Shown piece after piece: positions 21,523 through 33,700 of a stretch of DNA of 64,000 bases (the first letter of the stretch is position 1; every line of letters begins with the position of its first letter). The position numbers and the translations under genes are program-made. Source of the DNA: Pseudozyma flocculosa PF-1 (lineage: Eukaryota > Basidiomycota > Ustilaginomycetes > Ustilaginales > Ustilaginaceae); the NCBI RefSeq assembly GCF_000417875.1, contig NW_006920885.1:358501-422500 (forward strand), written 5' to 3'. A model generated the notes under the pieces. It worked only from the letters and a program-made list of their open reading frames with translations, did no database searches and was not told the DNA's origin.

Positions 21523-24220
21523 ATGCCTAGCGACGGCGGCAAGAAGATCGACATCACGAGCCCCAACTCGCTCCAGCCCGCACGCTCGCCCGAGCGCGCC
21601 TTCAACAACTATGGCGCCTCGCCCGTGCTGCCCAACATCCCACCGAGGATAGGCTCTCCATCGGCCGAGCCCCTCAACCTCAACTTCTCGGGCTCGCCCC
21701 GGCCGGATCTCTCGGGCTTCAACAGCAGGCGGCTGCTCTCTGACCCTCCGTCGCGGGATACCAACTCCATACCGCCAATCGAGAGCGACGTGTCCACGCC
21801 CGTCAACCTCAACGACCTCGACAGCCTGCCCATCTCCGACGAGAGGAAGGCCAGGATCATCGAGAGACAGTGAGCTTGCCTGCTCCGCCCCACCCGACCC
21901 CCATCGCTCATGCGGAAGCACAGAGACGGACATCCGCCAACCGAAGCTGACACGCGCATGCACCTGTTTCACCCCTTGCCCTCAGCCTCGCCCGTCCAGA
22001 TTCTGCGCAGAGAGACACTGCCTCGGCTTCAGGCATCACCCTGGGCTCGACCGCTCGCGGTGGGGACCAGGGTGGAGCAGATGATGACGACGACGGCCCA
22101 TCGCGCTCCTCGCGGCCGCGCTCCGCTGCCGATCGCAGCGACTCCTTCTCTCAGAGCGAGTCGGCCGTGGAAGATGGCGAGGGTCAAGACGACGATGAAG
22201 ACGACGACGAGTACAGGGGTCCGCACGCGATGCAGGGCGGCGCCATCACCGACGAGGTCTACCGCTGGGCACACAAGAACCGCAGGGTGTCGACCCGGAG
22301 GACGCGCAGCGAGAGCCTCCACCTGCCCCGCACCCAGACCATCGATCCCGAGCTCGACGTCTCGGGCATCAAGGAGCCTGGCGGTTTCCGCAGGTTCTTC
22401 GTCATCAACCAGGCCGCCGAGCAGGGCCGCCCTGCGCCGCGGGCGCTGCGCAGCTTCATCGACTTCCTCAGCCTCTATGGCCACTTTGCCGGAGAGTACC
22501 TGGAGGAGGACGACGACGACGAGGATGAGGATGAGGACGAGGAGGGCCTGGACGACGAGGAGCGCGCCATCCCTGGCAGCAGCCGCGATGCCGGCCGCGG
22601 CTCCACCGAGAGGTCCGCGCTGCTGCGCGGCCGTCCGGGCGTGTCGAGGAGCGACACGCGCTCCCGCATGCGCAAGGCCAGCCAGGACCGGCGGCGCGGC
22701 GAGGCGTCGGTTACCGACGCCGTCATGATGCTGCTCAAGTCGTTTGTCGGAACGGGCGTCCTCTTCCTCGGCAAAGCCTTCTACAACGGTGGGCTCCTCT
22801 TCTCGACGATCACGCTGTGCTTTGTGGCCTTCGTTTCGCTCGTCTCGTTCCTGCTGCTGGTCAAGGTCAACCTCAAGTGCCCGGGCAGCTTTGGCGACAT
22901 GGGCGGCATCCTCTACGGCCCCAAGATGCGCTTCGCCATCCTCGCCTCGATCGTCTTTTCCCAGCTGGGCTTCGTCGCCGCCTACACCGTGTTTGTGGCC
23001 CAGAACATGCAGGCCTTCATCCTCGCCGTCACGCACTGCGACAAGCTGGTGCCGATTGCGTACCTCATCCTCGCCCAGATGGTCGTCTTCCTGCCGCTCA
23101 GCCTCGTCCGGAGGATCGCCAAGCTGTCTTCGACGGCGCTCATCGCCGACTTTTTCATCCTGCTCGGCATCGTCTACCTCTTCTACTACGAGATCGGCAA
23201 GGTGGCCCGCGACGGCCTTGCCGACGTCGTCATGTTCAACTCGAAGAGCTACCCGCTCTTCATCGGCACCGCCGTCTTCACGTTTGAGGGCATCGGCCTC
23301 ATCATCCCCATCACCGAGAGCATGAAGGAGCCCGAGCGCTTCCCCAAGGCGCTCAGCGGCGTCATGGCCGGTGTCATGGTCCTCTTCGCTTCGGCCGGCG
23401 CCCTCTCCTACATGGCGTTTGGCAGCAAGATCCAGACCGTCGTCATCACCAACCTGCCGCAGAACTCGCGCTTCGTCCAGGCTATGCAGTGCCTCTACAG
23501 CCTGGCCATCCTGCTCTCGGCGCCGTTGCAGCTCTTCCCGGCGCTCGGCGTGCTCGAAAAGGGCCTCTTTAGCAGGAGCGGCAAGTACAAGTGAGTCCAG
23601 TCGTGGCGTCTGAGTGGCATGCCCGCCATCGTTGCGCATCGCGACCGAGCTCGAAGCCTGCCGGCAATGCGCAGTCCGCTGACATCGTCGTCCTTCGTCA
23701 CTCTCTCGATCCCTACGTCTCGCCACGCACTTGACCCACACGCATCCGCTCGCCCTCGGCGTTCGCCCGCTGCAGCTGGAAGGTCAAGGCGGAGAAGAAC
23801 GCCTTCCGTTGCCTGGTCGTGGCCGTCTGCTCGCTGGCAGCGTGGGCTGGAGCCAACGACCTGGACAAGTTTGTCAGCCTGGTCGGCTCCGTGGCGTGCG
23901 TGCCGCTCTGCTTCATCTACCCGCCGCTGCTCCACCTCAAGGCGGTGGCCACCAAGCCGGCGACCAAGGCGCTCAACTACGCTCTGCTCGCCTTTGGCGT
24001 TGTCTGCGTCGTCTTTGCAGGTAGTCAGACGGTGAGTGTCGTCGCAGTGCGATCCGACGCAAGGCTGGGCAAGGCCCCTCCCCCACGTGCAGGCGGGCCA
24101 CAGATGCTGACTCCCGCTGCAATCCCGTCCGGCACCGTCCTTCCCTCTGGCCGTGTCTAGGTCCAAGCCATGCTCGAGGACTCGGCACCGGCTGGCCCGC
24201 CCACCTGCCGACCCAACTGA
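21523..24220 (+). CDS. Vacuolar amino-acid exporter of the AAAP family (Avt3/Avt4-like)
   Basis: Four exons (21523-21869, 21986-23590, 23776-24031, 24161-24220) give 755 residues. The first ~380 residues are hydrophilic, with acidic runs (EEDDDDEDEDEDEEGLDDEE), long N-terminal extensions being typical of Avt3/Avt4. The transporter core begins at VTDAVMMLLKSFVGTGVLFL, the conserved first helix, and continues through about eleven hydrophobic segments, including FVAAYTVFVAQNMQAFILAV and FIGTAVFTFEGIGLIIPITE. The last exon adds a short hydrophilic tail. The family exports neutral amino acids from the vacuole in yeast; substrate here is inferred. Proximity of a DE-rich patch suggests regulatory phosphorylation but is not evidence. 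Intron donors are all GTGAG. Confidence 0.88.
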
Positions 24221-24708
24221 GCCCGGTCCGCAAGGATATAGGCCAGGCTCAACCTGCCTTGGTCGTCGCGTCGACGACATGCCAAGAGCGCCTCCGCTCC
24301 AGCTCACCGCCCCCTAGACCATAAAGATCCGCAGCATCGACCCTTGTCCCCAGATCACGCTTCCCACCTCCCCATCAGCACAAGCACCGTCCGCCTCCCG
24401 TCCCATGTCGTCTCAAAACAATCCGCACCTCACTCCGTCGTCCCGTCGTCCTACCACCAAGGTCCCAAGAACGTAGACATGGTTCTCCCACGACCGCATC
24501 CCTCCCGTCCCCACCTATCGGGCGCATTCCTCTTTCGCCTCGCTCCAGACCAATCAGTTGCGGCGATGTACAATGACACCTACTGGTCGACGAAGAGCCA
24601 GCCGAGATGCGGCGGCCGTGGTTGGATTAGCTCGAGACCTGGCATGCCACATCAGCGGCTACAGGGAGGCGGCGCTCGTAGGCGCTAGCCTGCAACACGA
24701 AGAGGGGA
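24221..24708. other. Convergent 3' intergenic region
   Basis: 488 bp between two convergent stop codons. It contains no recognisable gene. The sequence is unremarkable apart from C-rich stretches, and must hold both polyadenylation regions. Confidence 0.5.
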
Positions 24709-25726
24709 TCAGAGCTTGGACAGGACGGCCTCGGCCGACGAGACGTCGAGGGCGCCGGGCGACTCCTCGGCCTGCAGAAGAGAAAGCCAAAAGCGATCGG
24801 GCCAGAGGCGGGTCAGCACACCGCGCCGTCTCTGACCAATGCGACACCGGGCCAGATCGACATCGAAGGCGAGGCAAAGGGGGGTGGACGCGACTCACGG
24901 CAAAGTACGACACCTTGAGGTCATCGGCGACGAGGGCGTATCGGCCGGTCCTGACGCCGAAGCCGGCGGCCGACATGTCGACGGTGGAGCCGACGCCCTT
25001 GCTGAACTCGAGGTTGACGTCCGAGGCGAACACGACCTGGTCCTTGCCCTTGTTCTGCACGCCCCACGCGCTCATGACGAAGGGGTCGTTCTGGGCGATG
25101 ACGTAGATCTTGTCGACGCCCTTGGACTTAAACTCCTGCAGCTTCTCGAGGAAGGGAGGGATGTGGCGCACGTGGCAGGTCTGCGGGGTCGGCGGGGCGC
25201 GTGGCGGTCGCATCGTTTGGGGGAGAGGGAGAGGGGAGAGGGAGAGGGAGAGGGCGTTCGCGGTCAGCATCGGTTGTGCACGGTCGCGGTCTCTCTCGCT
25301 GATCTCGAGACGGGCGCGGCTACTCACGGGAGTGTAGGCGCCGGGGACCGAGATGATGACGACCTTCTTGCCCTTGAACTCGTCGTGGGTCTGGAACTTG
25401 GTGGGAACGCCGCAGGCGGTGCCGTCGTCGAGCTCGGGCGACCACGGCACGTAGGCGAAGGTGGCGTTGGGGATGGTGTCGCCCTTGGAGATGGTCTGGA
25501 GGCGTCGAAGCGATCCGAGCACACCGAGAGGGCCGGCGGCAGCGACGTCGTTGCGTGAGGCGGGGCGACGGGAGGCCGAGAGACCGAGACCGGCGAGAGA
25601 GTGGTGGCATCGAGAGGCGGCGGTGAGTCTCTGCGATAGCTGCGAGCCCAACAGCCGCGTCGACGAGGATGGGAGCCCGGCCGACAGCATGGTGCTGGCC
25701 AGGTGCCGAGATGCCGCACTCACCAT
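24709..25726 (-). CDS. Mitochondrial atypical 2-Cys peroxiredoxin (Prx5/AhpC-TSA type)
   Basis: Thiol peroxidase reducing hydrogen peroxide and alkyl hydroperoxides. Exons 25726-25328, 25180-24899 and 24771-24709 total 247 residues. The first ~80 residues have many Arg/Ser/Ala/Leu and almost no acids, as in a mitochondrial presequence. KGDTIPNATFAYVPWSPE begins the redoxin domain. VVIISVPGAYTP is joined by splicing to TCHVRHIPPFLE, rebuilding the peroxidatic-cysteine motif PGAYTPTC across intron 1. GVDKIYVIAQNDPFVMSAWG and SDVNLEFSKGVG are typical Prx5 strands. RTGRYALVADDLKVSYFA leads to EESPGALDVSSAEAVLSKL at the end. Intron 1 (25327-25181) carries a GGGAGA repeat. An alternative start at the next Met (25690) would still leave a presequence. 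Confidence 0.92.
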
Positions 25727-26352
25727 TTTGGAAGATGGCTTAGCGGGGGTGATGGGGCTACGAGAGATGTAGGAATGGTGATGTGGTTCCGAGTAGTGGT
25801 GATGGTGGTGGTGGTGGTGGTGGTGAGGGACGGCGACGGGACTGTGGGTTGATGTTGCCGTCCTCTGCTGCTGCCTGCTGCTGCTGAGTGCCGCGATGGA
25901 AGACCTCAGAAGACCGTGCAAGACGCTGCAGCCTGGCCCGCCCGTGCGGTGCGGCCCGCCGGCAATCGCCGGTTCGCCGAAGCGCAGCACTCGACCGGCC
26001 CGTGCCTCACGCAGCGCCGCATGCCTGCCTCAGACGAGGCGATTCGCTGAGCCGCACGAGTGAGCAGGGCTGGATTTCGACGCGCAGCGCTCGCGCTTTC
26101 TCCACACGCGGCGAGGCGAGGCGAGGCGAGGGCTCTAGGGCTGCGGGTGGCCTGGCCTGCACCCTGGATTTCCATCCTCGCCCCTGCCTCGCCATCCCCC
26201 GCCCCATCCCGAGCTCCTCGACGACAACAACCGCGCACACCAAAGGAGCAGCGAGCGCTTTCAACTAAGAGCTAGTCGGGGCAGAGGAACGGAAGATCCG
26301 ACAGACTACGACCCGCGACCACCAGCAGCAGCAGCAGCACGACGAGAGGAGT
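25727..26352. promoter_or_regulatory. Divergent promoter, peroxiredoxin / Mis18
   Basis: 626 bp between start codons. A GGT tract (about 25800-25826) lies in the peroxiredoxin leader. GGCGA units repeat four times near 26110-26130. The plus-strand leader has CAG repeats just before the Mis18 ATG. Confidence 0.55.
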
Positions 26353-27750
26353 ATGGCACCGAAGCGGCAACGCCTCTCTGACCCGCACGGACCGACGGCC
26401 TCGTCGAGCAGCGCCAGCTCGGCCTCCGTAGCCGGACCATCCCGACCTCGACTCGATCCCAACCGCCACCTCGACCCGCTGGCAAGGGCACAGCCTCCCC
26501 CGGCAGCAGCGTCGGCGCTCGCTCCGATGGCCACGCCGCAACACCAGGGCGGCCGGCGCAGGTCCCTCTCCAAGTCGTCGCAGGCCACGCCGGAACATCC
26601 GCACCGGACCGCGCATTTCCCTACCGCCTCGCGGAGCGCCATGGGCCCACCGCAACAGCTCGCTCGCTTTCCTGCACCGCCACAGGCCGGCCCCTCCCGT
26701 CTCTATACGCCGGCACCCCATCCGAACGGCGATCCTTCTGGCGGTCACCACCTGCACGGCTACCCACGCGATTCGGCAGGGCCCGACGATGGCGGCGCCG
26801 ACGAGGCACCCATGTGCGTGTTCCAGTGCAAGGGCTGCCTCCGCCTGGTCGGCGATACGTTCAGCTACGTCCACGTCGACGAGACGCTGAGGTACCTCGT
26901 CCTGTCCGGTGAGTTTGACGCAAGAGAGCCGAGCCTGGCCCACCTCTTTCCCACGCCGGAAGATCCGAGACGGGCATCGCCGCCGAATCTAGTCTCTGTC
27001 TCTGAACTCTGTCTCGATCGCTGCGACCGAATCCTCAGCGACGACTGTGGATGTCCGCGTCAAGGAAGGCCTCCTTCACATCACGACGCAGACCCCAGAC
27101 CTCGGAAGCTCGTACCTGGCGCTCGAGTGTGCCGGCTGTCAGACGGACCTGGGCAAGAAGTATGTGACGACGCCGCGGGAGCTCGACGGGCTGCGCGGCG
27201 CCTACAGTCTCATTGTCGACAACGTCTCGACGTAAGTCTTGCTCCGGGCGGCATCCTTCCGATCGAGTACAGGCAGGCAGGCGGGGGGAGATCGTGAAAA
27301 GGCCGCTGACGACGACCACCGCCGCTTCTACAGGTACACTCTCGGCTCCTGCGCTCGGGATCAGGGCGACGGAGGGACGGCGTCATCCTTGGCTTATCCG
27401 GCCCACACCATCAGCGCCGCTGCACCAGCGTCTGCTGTCGGGCCGCCCGCGTCTCCATTCGGTCAAAGCATAGACCACAAAGTACGTTCGTTCGCGCGGC
27501 TGCCTCTCCCGACCCGCTGCGTCTCGATCCTTCTGGGCTCACTCTGACGCCTCTTCCCCGCCCACGCTAGTCGCGGAGATTCCTGCGCGAGATAGCGGAC
27601 CGCGTGATGCGGCTCGAGACCGACCAGCGTGGCATCAACCTGCTCGTCAAGACCATCATCGAAAGGACCGGCGTGCAGCTCTCCGACGACGACGACGACG
27701 AGGATGCGCCCGAAGACGACGACCGGCGGGCAGGGATCTCCCGGTCCTAG
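26353..27750 (+). CDS. MIS18: Mis18 centromere protein
   Basis: Kinetochore factor needed to load the centromeric histone CENP-A. Exons 26353-26908, 27039-27231, 27334-27481 and 27571-27750 give 358 residues. About 150 disordered residues precede the Mis18/Yippee-like zinc domain. That domain has MCVFQCKGCLRLVGDTFSYV (first CxxC, 159/162) and YLALECAGCQTDLGKKYVTT (second CxxC), followed by LRGAYSLIVDNVSTYTLGS, as in fission-yeast Mis18. The last exon encodes a C-terminal helix, RFLREIADRVMRLETDQRGI, the usual Mis18 oligomerisation coil. It ends in an acidic tail. The stop lies 272 bp from that of Dcp1. Partners (Mis16/RbAp48, Scm3) are known from fission yeast and not visible here. Confidence 0.9.
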
Positions 27751-28022
27751 CGTCGCACCTCGTCCGCCCGCCATCACCAAGGCATCTTGTCGCCGCAGGG
27801 TGGGCCCCTTCGCAACTCTCTCGGTCCTGGAAACGATCCACATCTTGCTTAAGCCAAGACGACATCCGAGGCCCCCTTTGCGTGCCCTCGTTCTGTATTC
27901 TCCTCTTGTACCAACATCCGCTACCGTTGCTGCGCTGCGCTGCGCGTTCAGGACACCCATCCATACCCGCTTCCCCGAACAGGTGTCGTCGCCTTCGGCG
28001 CGCAAGGGGCGGAGAGGTACAT

Positions 28023-29750
28023 CATCGAGACACTTGCTCGATGTAGCTGCCGTGGATCTCGTCGACAAACGCCGGGTCGGTCTGCCGAGGGAACCGCAGA
28101 GTGCACGATCGGCCAATCAGCAAGGGCAACGAGCAGTCGTAGTCCCATGCCTTGGGGATCGCGATTGCCTCGACACGTCCAACTCACATGGACGAGGGAC
28201 AGGAGCTCGCGGATGAACTCTCTCCGTGACAGCGGCTGACCGTCGTCTCCGAGGCCGATGCGGCCTTTGACGCCGTCGGCGATCAGGTCGCTCATCTTTG
28301 GCGCCTGCGCAGGCCCTCCGTGGACCGTTGGCTGGTCGTTGGTCGACTTTGACCCTTCGCCCTCGCGATGAGACGCGGCAGGAGGGACAATTGCTTGGTC
28401 CCCTTGGTGGTCAGTCCCTGCCCGCGTCGCTGCCTCGGCGGCGGTCTTTCGGGAAGCGGCCGCCACGGGAGAAGGTGGCGCTGGTGCATCGGGAGCGTCC
28501 GACGCCGGCTTGACGCCGAGCAAGGCCAAGAGATTCTGTGCCGAACCGTTCGAGTTAGGGGCTTCCGAGCCGTTGGCTTTGGAAGGCTCTGTTCTTGACG
28601 AGGGCCCCGCTGCACCTGTCTTTTCTTCCTCGGAGGCAGCGGGAGTGTCGCCTGCGGGCGACTGGATCGCAGCTTGCTGGAAGAGGACATTCAACAGGGA
28701 CGCCTGGTGCGCCGCCTGTGTGGGTTCCACGGGCGCCTCTGCAGGCGCGGGGCTGCCAAAGAGAGCATCTAGGCTGATCGGCTCGGCCTGAGGGGTCGAG
28801 GCGGCTTCCGTCGAAGCGCCGTTGACCGGAGCGCCTGGGTCGACGAACGCTTCCTGCACTGCCAGCGGCGCTCTTGGTGCGGGCGCGAGCTCAGCCTCGG
28901 GCTTGCTCGGAGGCGACGCCATCTGTTGCAGACTGCCATCGCTCAAAAGGGGGGAGGCAGGGAGCAGGAACAGCCAGGTAGGTGGGCAGGACGACTCTGT
29001 GTCAGCCTCGCGCGGCGCCATCGTGAGATAGAGGGGCCTAACCGAGCGACTCACGCAAGCATCTGCTCTCCGATGCTTAGGCGCTGCGATGACTCAAAGA
29101 TCCAAATGCCGTAGACGTCGTTTTCGCCTGGCCAGAGACGAACGCAGAAGTAGGGCGGCCGAGGACGTCAGCGGAGCCTCCGTGCGGCTGTATCGATCCG
29201 CTCCTCGTCTCTGCGACGACTACGCACTGGAGCTGTCGGGCCGGTAGATGATGAACTCGGGCGTGATCTCGAGGTCATCATCGGGTGTCATATCCGCCGA
29301 AAAGTTCTCCACGCCGTTGCGGTTGAGGATGAAGAAGCCGTGGTAGGGCGCCTTGTTCCTGTGGCAGCAGCAAATAGCCAGGGGCCAAGCCAAGGAGGGC
29401 ACCGATCGAGTCAGCCAGCATGCAAGAGATTCGCGCAGCATGCTCTTCTGGCAGCCCCAGGGCCCCGACCTACCTTCGGAAAAGGAACATTGGGCCCTCT
29501 ACTCCGGTCTTTGTCTGCACGAGTAGCCGACGTAGCGAAGAGCAAGAGGGGGAACGAAGAGAGGTCGCGTCTCTGCGTGAGCGATGCTCTCGTGATCATC
29601 CAAGGGCAAGCGGCGACACGGCAGCCTCACCCATTCGGACTGGTGGTTGTAGAGGACCACGAAGGATGCCGAGTCGATGATGTCGACTATCGTGGGGTCA
29701 TGGCGCCGCAGCACCTTGAGGTTGAAGGCGGTCTTGGCCTCGGTCGTCAT
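28023..29750 (-). CDS. DCP1: mRNA-decapping activator Dcp1 with C-terminal trimerisation-like helix
   Basis: Activating subunit of the Dcp1-Dcp2 decapping enzyme in cytoplasmic P bodies. Six exons (29750-29631, 29514-29474, 29358-29228, 29127-29055, 28941-28188, 28082-28023) give 392 residues. The EVH1-like domain, residues 1-125, shows FNLKVLRRHDPTIVDIIDSA, FVVLYNHQSEW, GVEGPMFLFR, YHGFFILNRNGVENFSADMT and VYGIWIFESSQR, all Dcp1 hallmarks. A ~220-residue disordered region holds short hydrophobic motifs (LDALFGSP, LLNVLFQQ, NLLALLGVKP) that look like docking motifs. The end, RREFIRELLSLVHTDPAFVD then EIHGSYIEQV, resembles the metazoan/plant DCP1 C-terminal trimerisation helix absent from budding yeast Dcp1. 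Every exon join preserves frame. Confidence 0.9.
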
Positions 29751-30780
29751 CGTTGGGTGAGCGCGGAGCGTGGAGCGGCTGGCAGGCAGGGCCGAGGACC
29801 GAGGAGCGAGGCGTCGTTTGGCCCAAGATGTCGAGTCCGGACGACGTGCGCCTGAGAAGGGGTCGGCGTGCTGCTGCAGAAGGCTTGTGGGTGAAGGCGG
29901 CTTGCGGTCCGACGGGAAGCGATGAGACGAAGGTGATGGATGTGAGAAGCGGCGCAGGCAGAGATGGGCCGGGCGAAGAGAGAGGCAGGCAGCAAGCAAC
30001 GAGGTCTCGGGTGTCGGATGCGGCGAGGCCTGCCCATCCTCCACTTTTTCCCCCGCCCTTGTTGGTGCCTGCGCTGGCCTGCCTGGCCGCACGCGCGCGC
30101 GTGTCGAGGCTGGGCAGGAGGGTGGGCGGGACCTTCCGACCTTTTCTAGCCTCTCCTTGCTCTGCATGGCTTGCCCTCGCCTCGTCAGCCACGCCTGTCC
30201 ACCCCAGCCCGGACGACGCCCTTCCTGACTGGCTCGGCAGCCAGCCATCATGACTGACGCACGTCCGGTGGTCACGGCAGGGTCAGCTGAGGTGCTGCTC
30301 AGTTGGGCGGCCTCGGTCCAGCCGATCGAGGCTAGGCTGGGGCCAGCACCGCCTTTCGTCTGCGAGGTCTCGGCGCCTGTCCCGTCCCGGACGGCCGCCG
30401 CCAGCCTCGCTCCTGGCCTTCCTGCCTGTCCATGCTGCCCACCACCGCACGATGCCCCTGCGAGACTGGCCCGAGCAGGCCCTGACCTCTAACTCGGTTC
30501 AGCCTTAGGTTTCGGACCAGCCGCTGGCCTCGTTGGCCGCCCTGCTCGAGCGGCTGCCTGGCTTGCTGTCCTCGCTTTTCTGCCGGAACGCGTGACGATG
30601 ACTAGAGCGGCGAGGCGGCGCAGAGGCTAGCCGCACTGCTGGCAAAGCTCCCTCCTCACCCAACCTCCCCTCTCTCCCCTCGCCTTCCGACCACCATCAT
30701 CCGGCATCGACCGTCTTGCGGCATCGACAAGGTCTTCGTCAGGGCCTTCAGCACCCCCTCGCAGCCCGGCTGCCTCGAAG
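29751..30780. promoter_or_regulatory. Divergent intergenic region, Dcp1 / axis-protein candidate
   Basis: 1.03 kb between start codons. I see scattered CTGCC/GGCAG words, but no coding exon. Open frames here are short and lack domain signatures. The plus-strand leader contains C-rich CCCTCTCTCCCCTCG-like sequence before 30720. Confidence 0.5.
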
Positions 30781-33700
30781 ATGGTCGCCATGGCGTCGCC
30801 AACCGAGCTGGCGACCAACGTCAAGGACGCGCGCTCGCGGCTGGTGAGCCACTTGCAGGTCCTTGCCACCGGAAGAGAGGGTGATGCCACCAAGAAGACT
30901 CCCAAAAAGGGCGCAGCGGAGTCGCCTGGCGGCCATGCCGCTGTGCAGGATGCGATCAAGGACCTGGTGGGTATCGCTTGCTCGCTCGTCGCTGCCTCGG
31001 GCCCGTCGCCAGCTCCCCCGAGCGACGCTGATCTCTTCTGCTTTTGGTGGCGGCCGGCCAAAAGCTGGAACGCACCACCCGCTGTTCGCTGTCGGCGGCA
31101 TGCGTGGAGAAGGCCCAAACGGCACTCAAGGAGCGTATACCAGTCTGGCGTCAGCGACACGCGGACGACTTCTGCACCTTCTTCGTGCTGCTCGACAACT
31201 ACATCTGGCTCCACGTCGCGGTCAAGGAAGGCGACGCCACGGTCTCATCGCCCGGCGCCGCCAGCCGTAAGACCCGACAGATCCGATACCTCGTCGATTT
31301 CTCGCAGTGGGCCTATAGCCAGCTGACAGACAGCATCCGCGGCAAGCGGTCGGAGGGCCAGGAGAAGATCCTCAGTGAGTCGTTCGGGTGGGGACCTGAG
31401 TGCGAGGTCTGCAGACAGCCGCGGCTGACGTGTGAGGAGGCGCAATTACTTTGCGGGCACGCAGACAGCTTCAAGAACACCTTTATGCCGTTTTGGGTCG
31501 ACCTGCTCGACCGTACCCAGCCGCAGCCCCTTCAGCCGTACCGCAAAGCACACGTGAGCCAGCCCATGGGCCCAGCCGTGACGCTGCACTGCAGAAGATT
31601 CTCAGATCAGCTTGCTGACCACGAGCCGAGATGCCTTCGACGCACGGCTGCAGATGATCGCGCGGATCCGCGACACCGTCATCACCTCGAACAGAGTCAG
31701 GCGCAGCCTGCCGTCGCTTCTCGACCCGTACGTCTGACCGGCGGAGTAGTCTGGCTTTCAAGTCCGCCTCGAGCCGGGGCGAGTAGGGACTTCTGCTGAT
31801 GATCAACCATGACTTGGCTCGCCTGCATCCCTCACCATCGGTCGTGCACGCAGCCATCGACTCGGCAGCTACCTCGGCCAGTCCACCGGTGAGCGAGATG
31901 CGTGTCGACCGCTTCGGCCGAAAGGTCCGGCGCTGACGTCGACTTTGGTACATTTTGTGGCTGCGCAGAGCTCGCGGCGAGCATCGACCTGCTCGAGATC
32001 GCGCACTATTGGTCGCGGGAGCTTCAGGCGGACCAGAAAGCTACCTTCTACGAGACCATATTCACGTCTGCCCTCAGAGACGAGCTGCCGCAGGAGCGCG
32101 TGCAGCTGTCACCGCAGGCGCACGCAACCTCGGCCGTGCCCTCGGTGCCTGGCAACGTCGAGAGCCTCCTTTTGGCCCGCGAGCTCTCGCAAAAGGCCAG
32201 CGCTCTGACGGCGGTGACTTTCGATACGGTGGGTTTGACCCGGGCATGACGTCGCTTTCTTGCGCCGTAGCATCGAATGTCGCACCGCGCTGATCGACGT
32301 GGTCTGGGCCCCCGCAGATCTGTGAGAAGATCATTGGCAGGATCGGAGAATTGCAGCTATCGAGGTGAGCGGAAGATCCGCAGCAGCTGCTACGGCGTGC
32401 AGAGCAACCGCTGATCCATCTGCCGAGCTCCGGCATCACGCCACTGGCAGGCCGCAGATGTTCGAGTGCCCGACCGCGGCGACAATGGAGCGGGCGCCAG
32501 AGTGGCTGGTGCCGCGCGAGCAGCCGCCGGGCTCAAAGCGGTTCCACTTGTGGTTCTCGTCGACGAAGCTCAGCATCGACGTCAAGGACACTTACGAAGT
32601 CCAGCGCCTGCTCAAGGTTTGTCTCGAACGTGCCAGCTCGCCCAGAGCAAAGAAGCGGGCGTTTGGGCAGCGTTGCTGACTTCGGACGGCGTTGCATGGC
32701 GACAGAGTTACGCTGACAAGGCGCCTGGATGGCACGAGAAGTTGCAAAACGTGGACAGCACCGACTGCGTCATCGCGTTCGAGGACATCGAGGACATCAG
32801 CGTCGACAGCCTGACGGGAGGTGAGGCTTCAACGGAACGGCGGCAGGCGACATGGAGGGAGGGTGGATGGTGCAATCGCTGACGCCTTTGGCCGCCTTCA
32901 TCTGCATCCCCGTTCTCGACATCAGAATGCGACGTTGCCACCAAGCAGCCGATAGTGGTGCAGCAAGGCAGCCAGGGGCAGGTAGACACGACCATGGGCA
33001 ACATAATCTCGTTCCAGCTGAGCGGCGACGCCACAAGCCGGCTCGCAGGCGTGCTCGGGCAGCGCGGCCTCGTGAGACTCTCCGCGCAAGCCGAGCTTTT
33101 TCCTTGGCTGCTGACTACGACATGCTAACACTTGTCCTTGTGACGACTTTGCCACCGTGTCGTTATTTCCATCAGGCCTTCAGATGGCGCGGAGGTCGCT
33201 CCGAGACGCCGATCGCGCTTCGGCCGCTCGAAAAGGTCTCGGCACAGCACCTGGACGATAGCGGCTACTTCTCCGGCTCAGACCTCGCCGCAATCGGACC
33301 CACAGCTCCCTCGTTTGAAGCTGAAGGGGAGAGGCAGCCGCACCAGGACCAGAGGAACGGACAACGATCCGATCAGCTTGGTGCTGAGCAGCCGGGAACA
33401 AGGCGAGACGGCGAGGAGGCAACACCGACTCGCGACGAGGCAACAGGCGACACAGCGTCAGAGCTCATGGAGCAGTACATCGAGTTCGACGATGCAGCCT
33501 CGGTGGCGGCCGGCGGAAATCAGAAAGGCTCAGCTGTCAAGGAAAGATCCCCTCGGCAGCAAACCGCCCTGGCCGCTAGGCCGAGCGGGGGCGCGTTCCC
33601 CAGCGTCGAAAAGCTCGGCAAGCACACGCTGGGCCCCCTGCCACCTCAACAGATGCCAAGTACGCCTTCCTCGTCCCTCACTACGATGGGAAGTGAAGGT

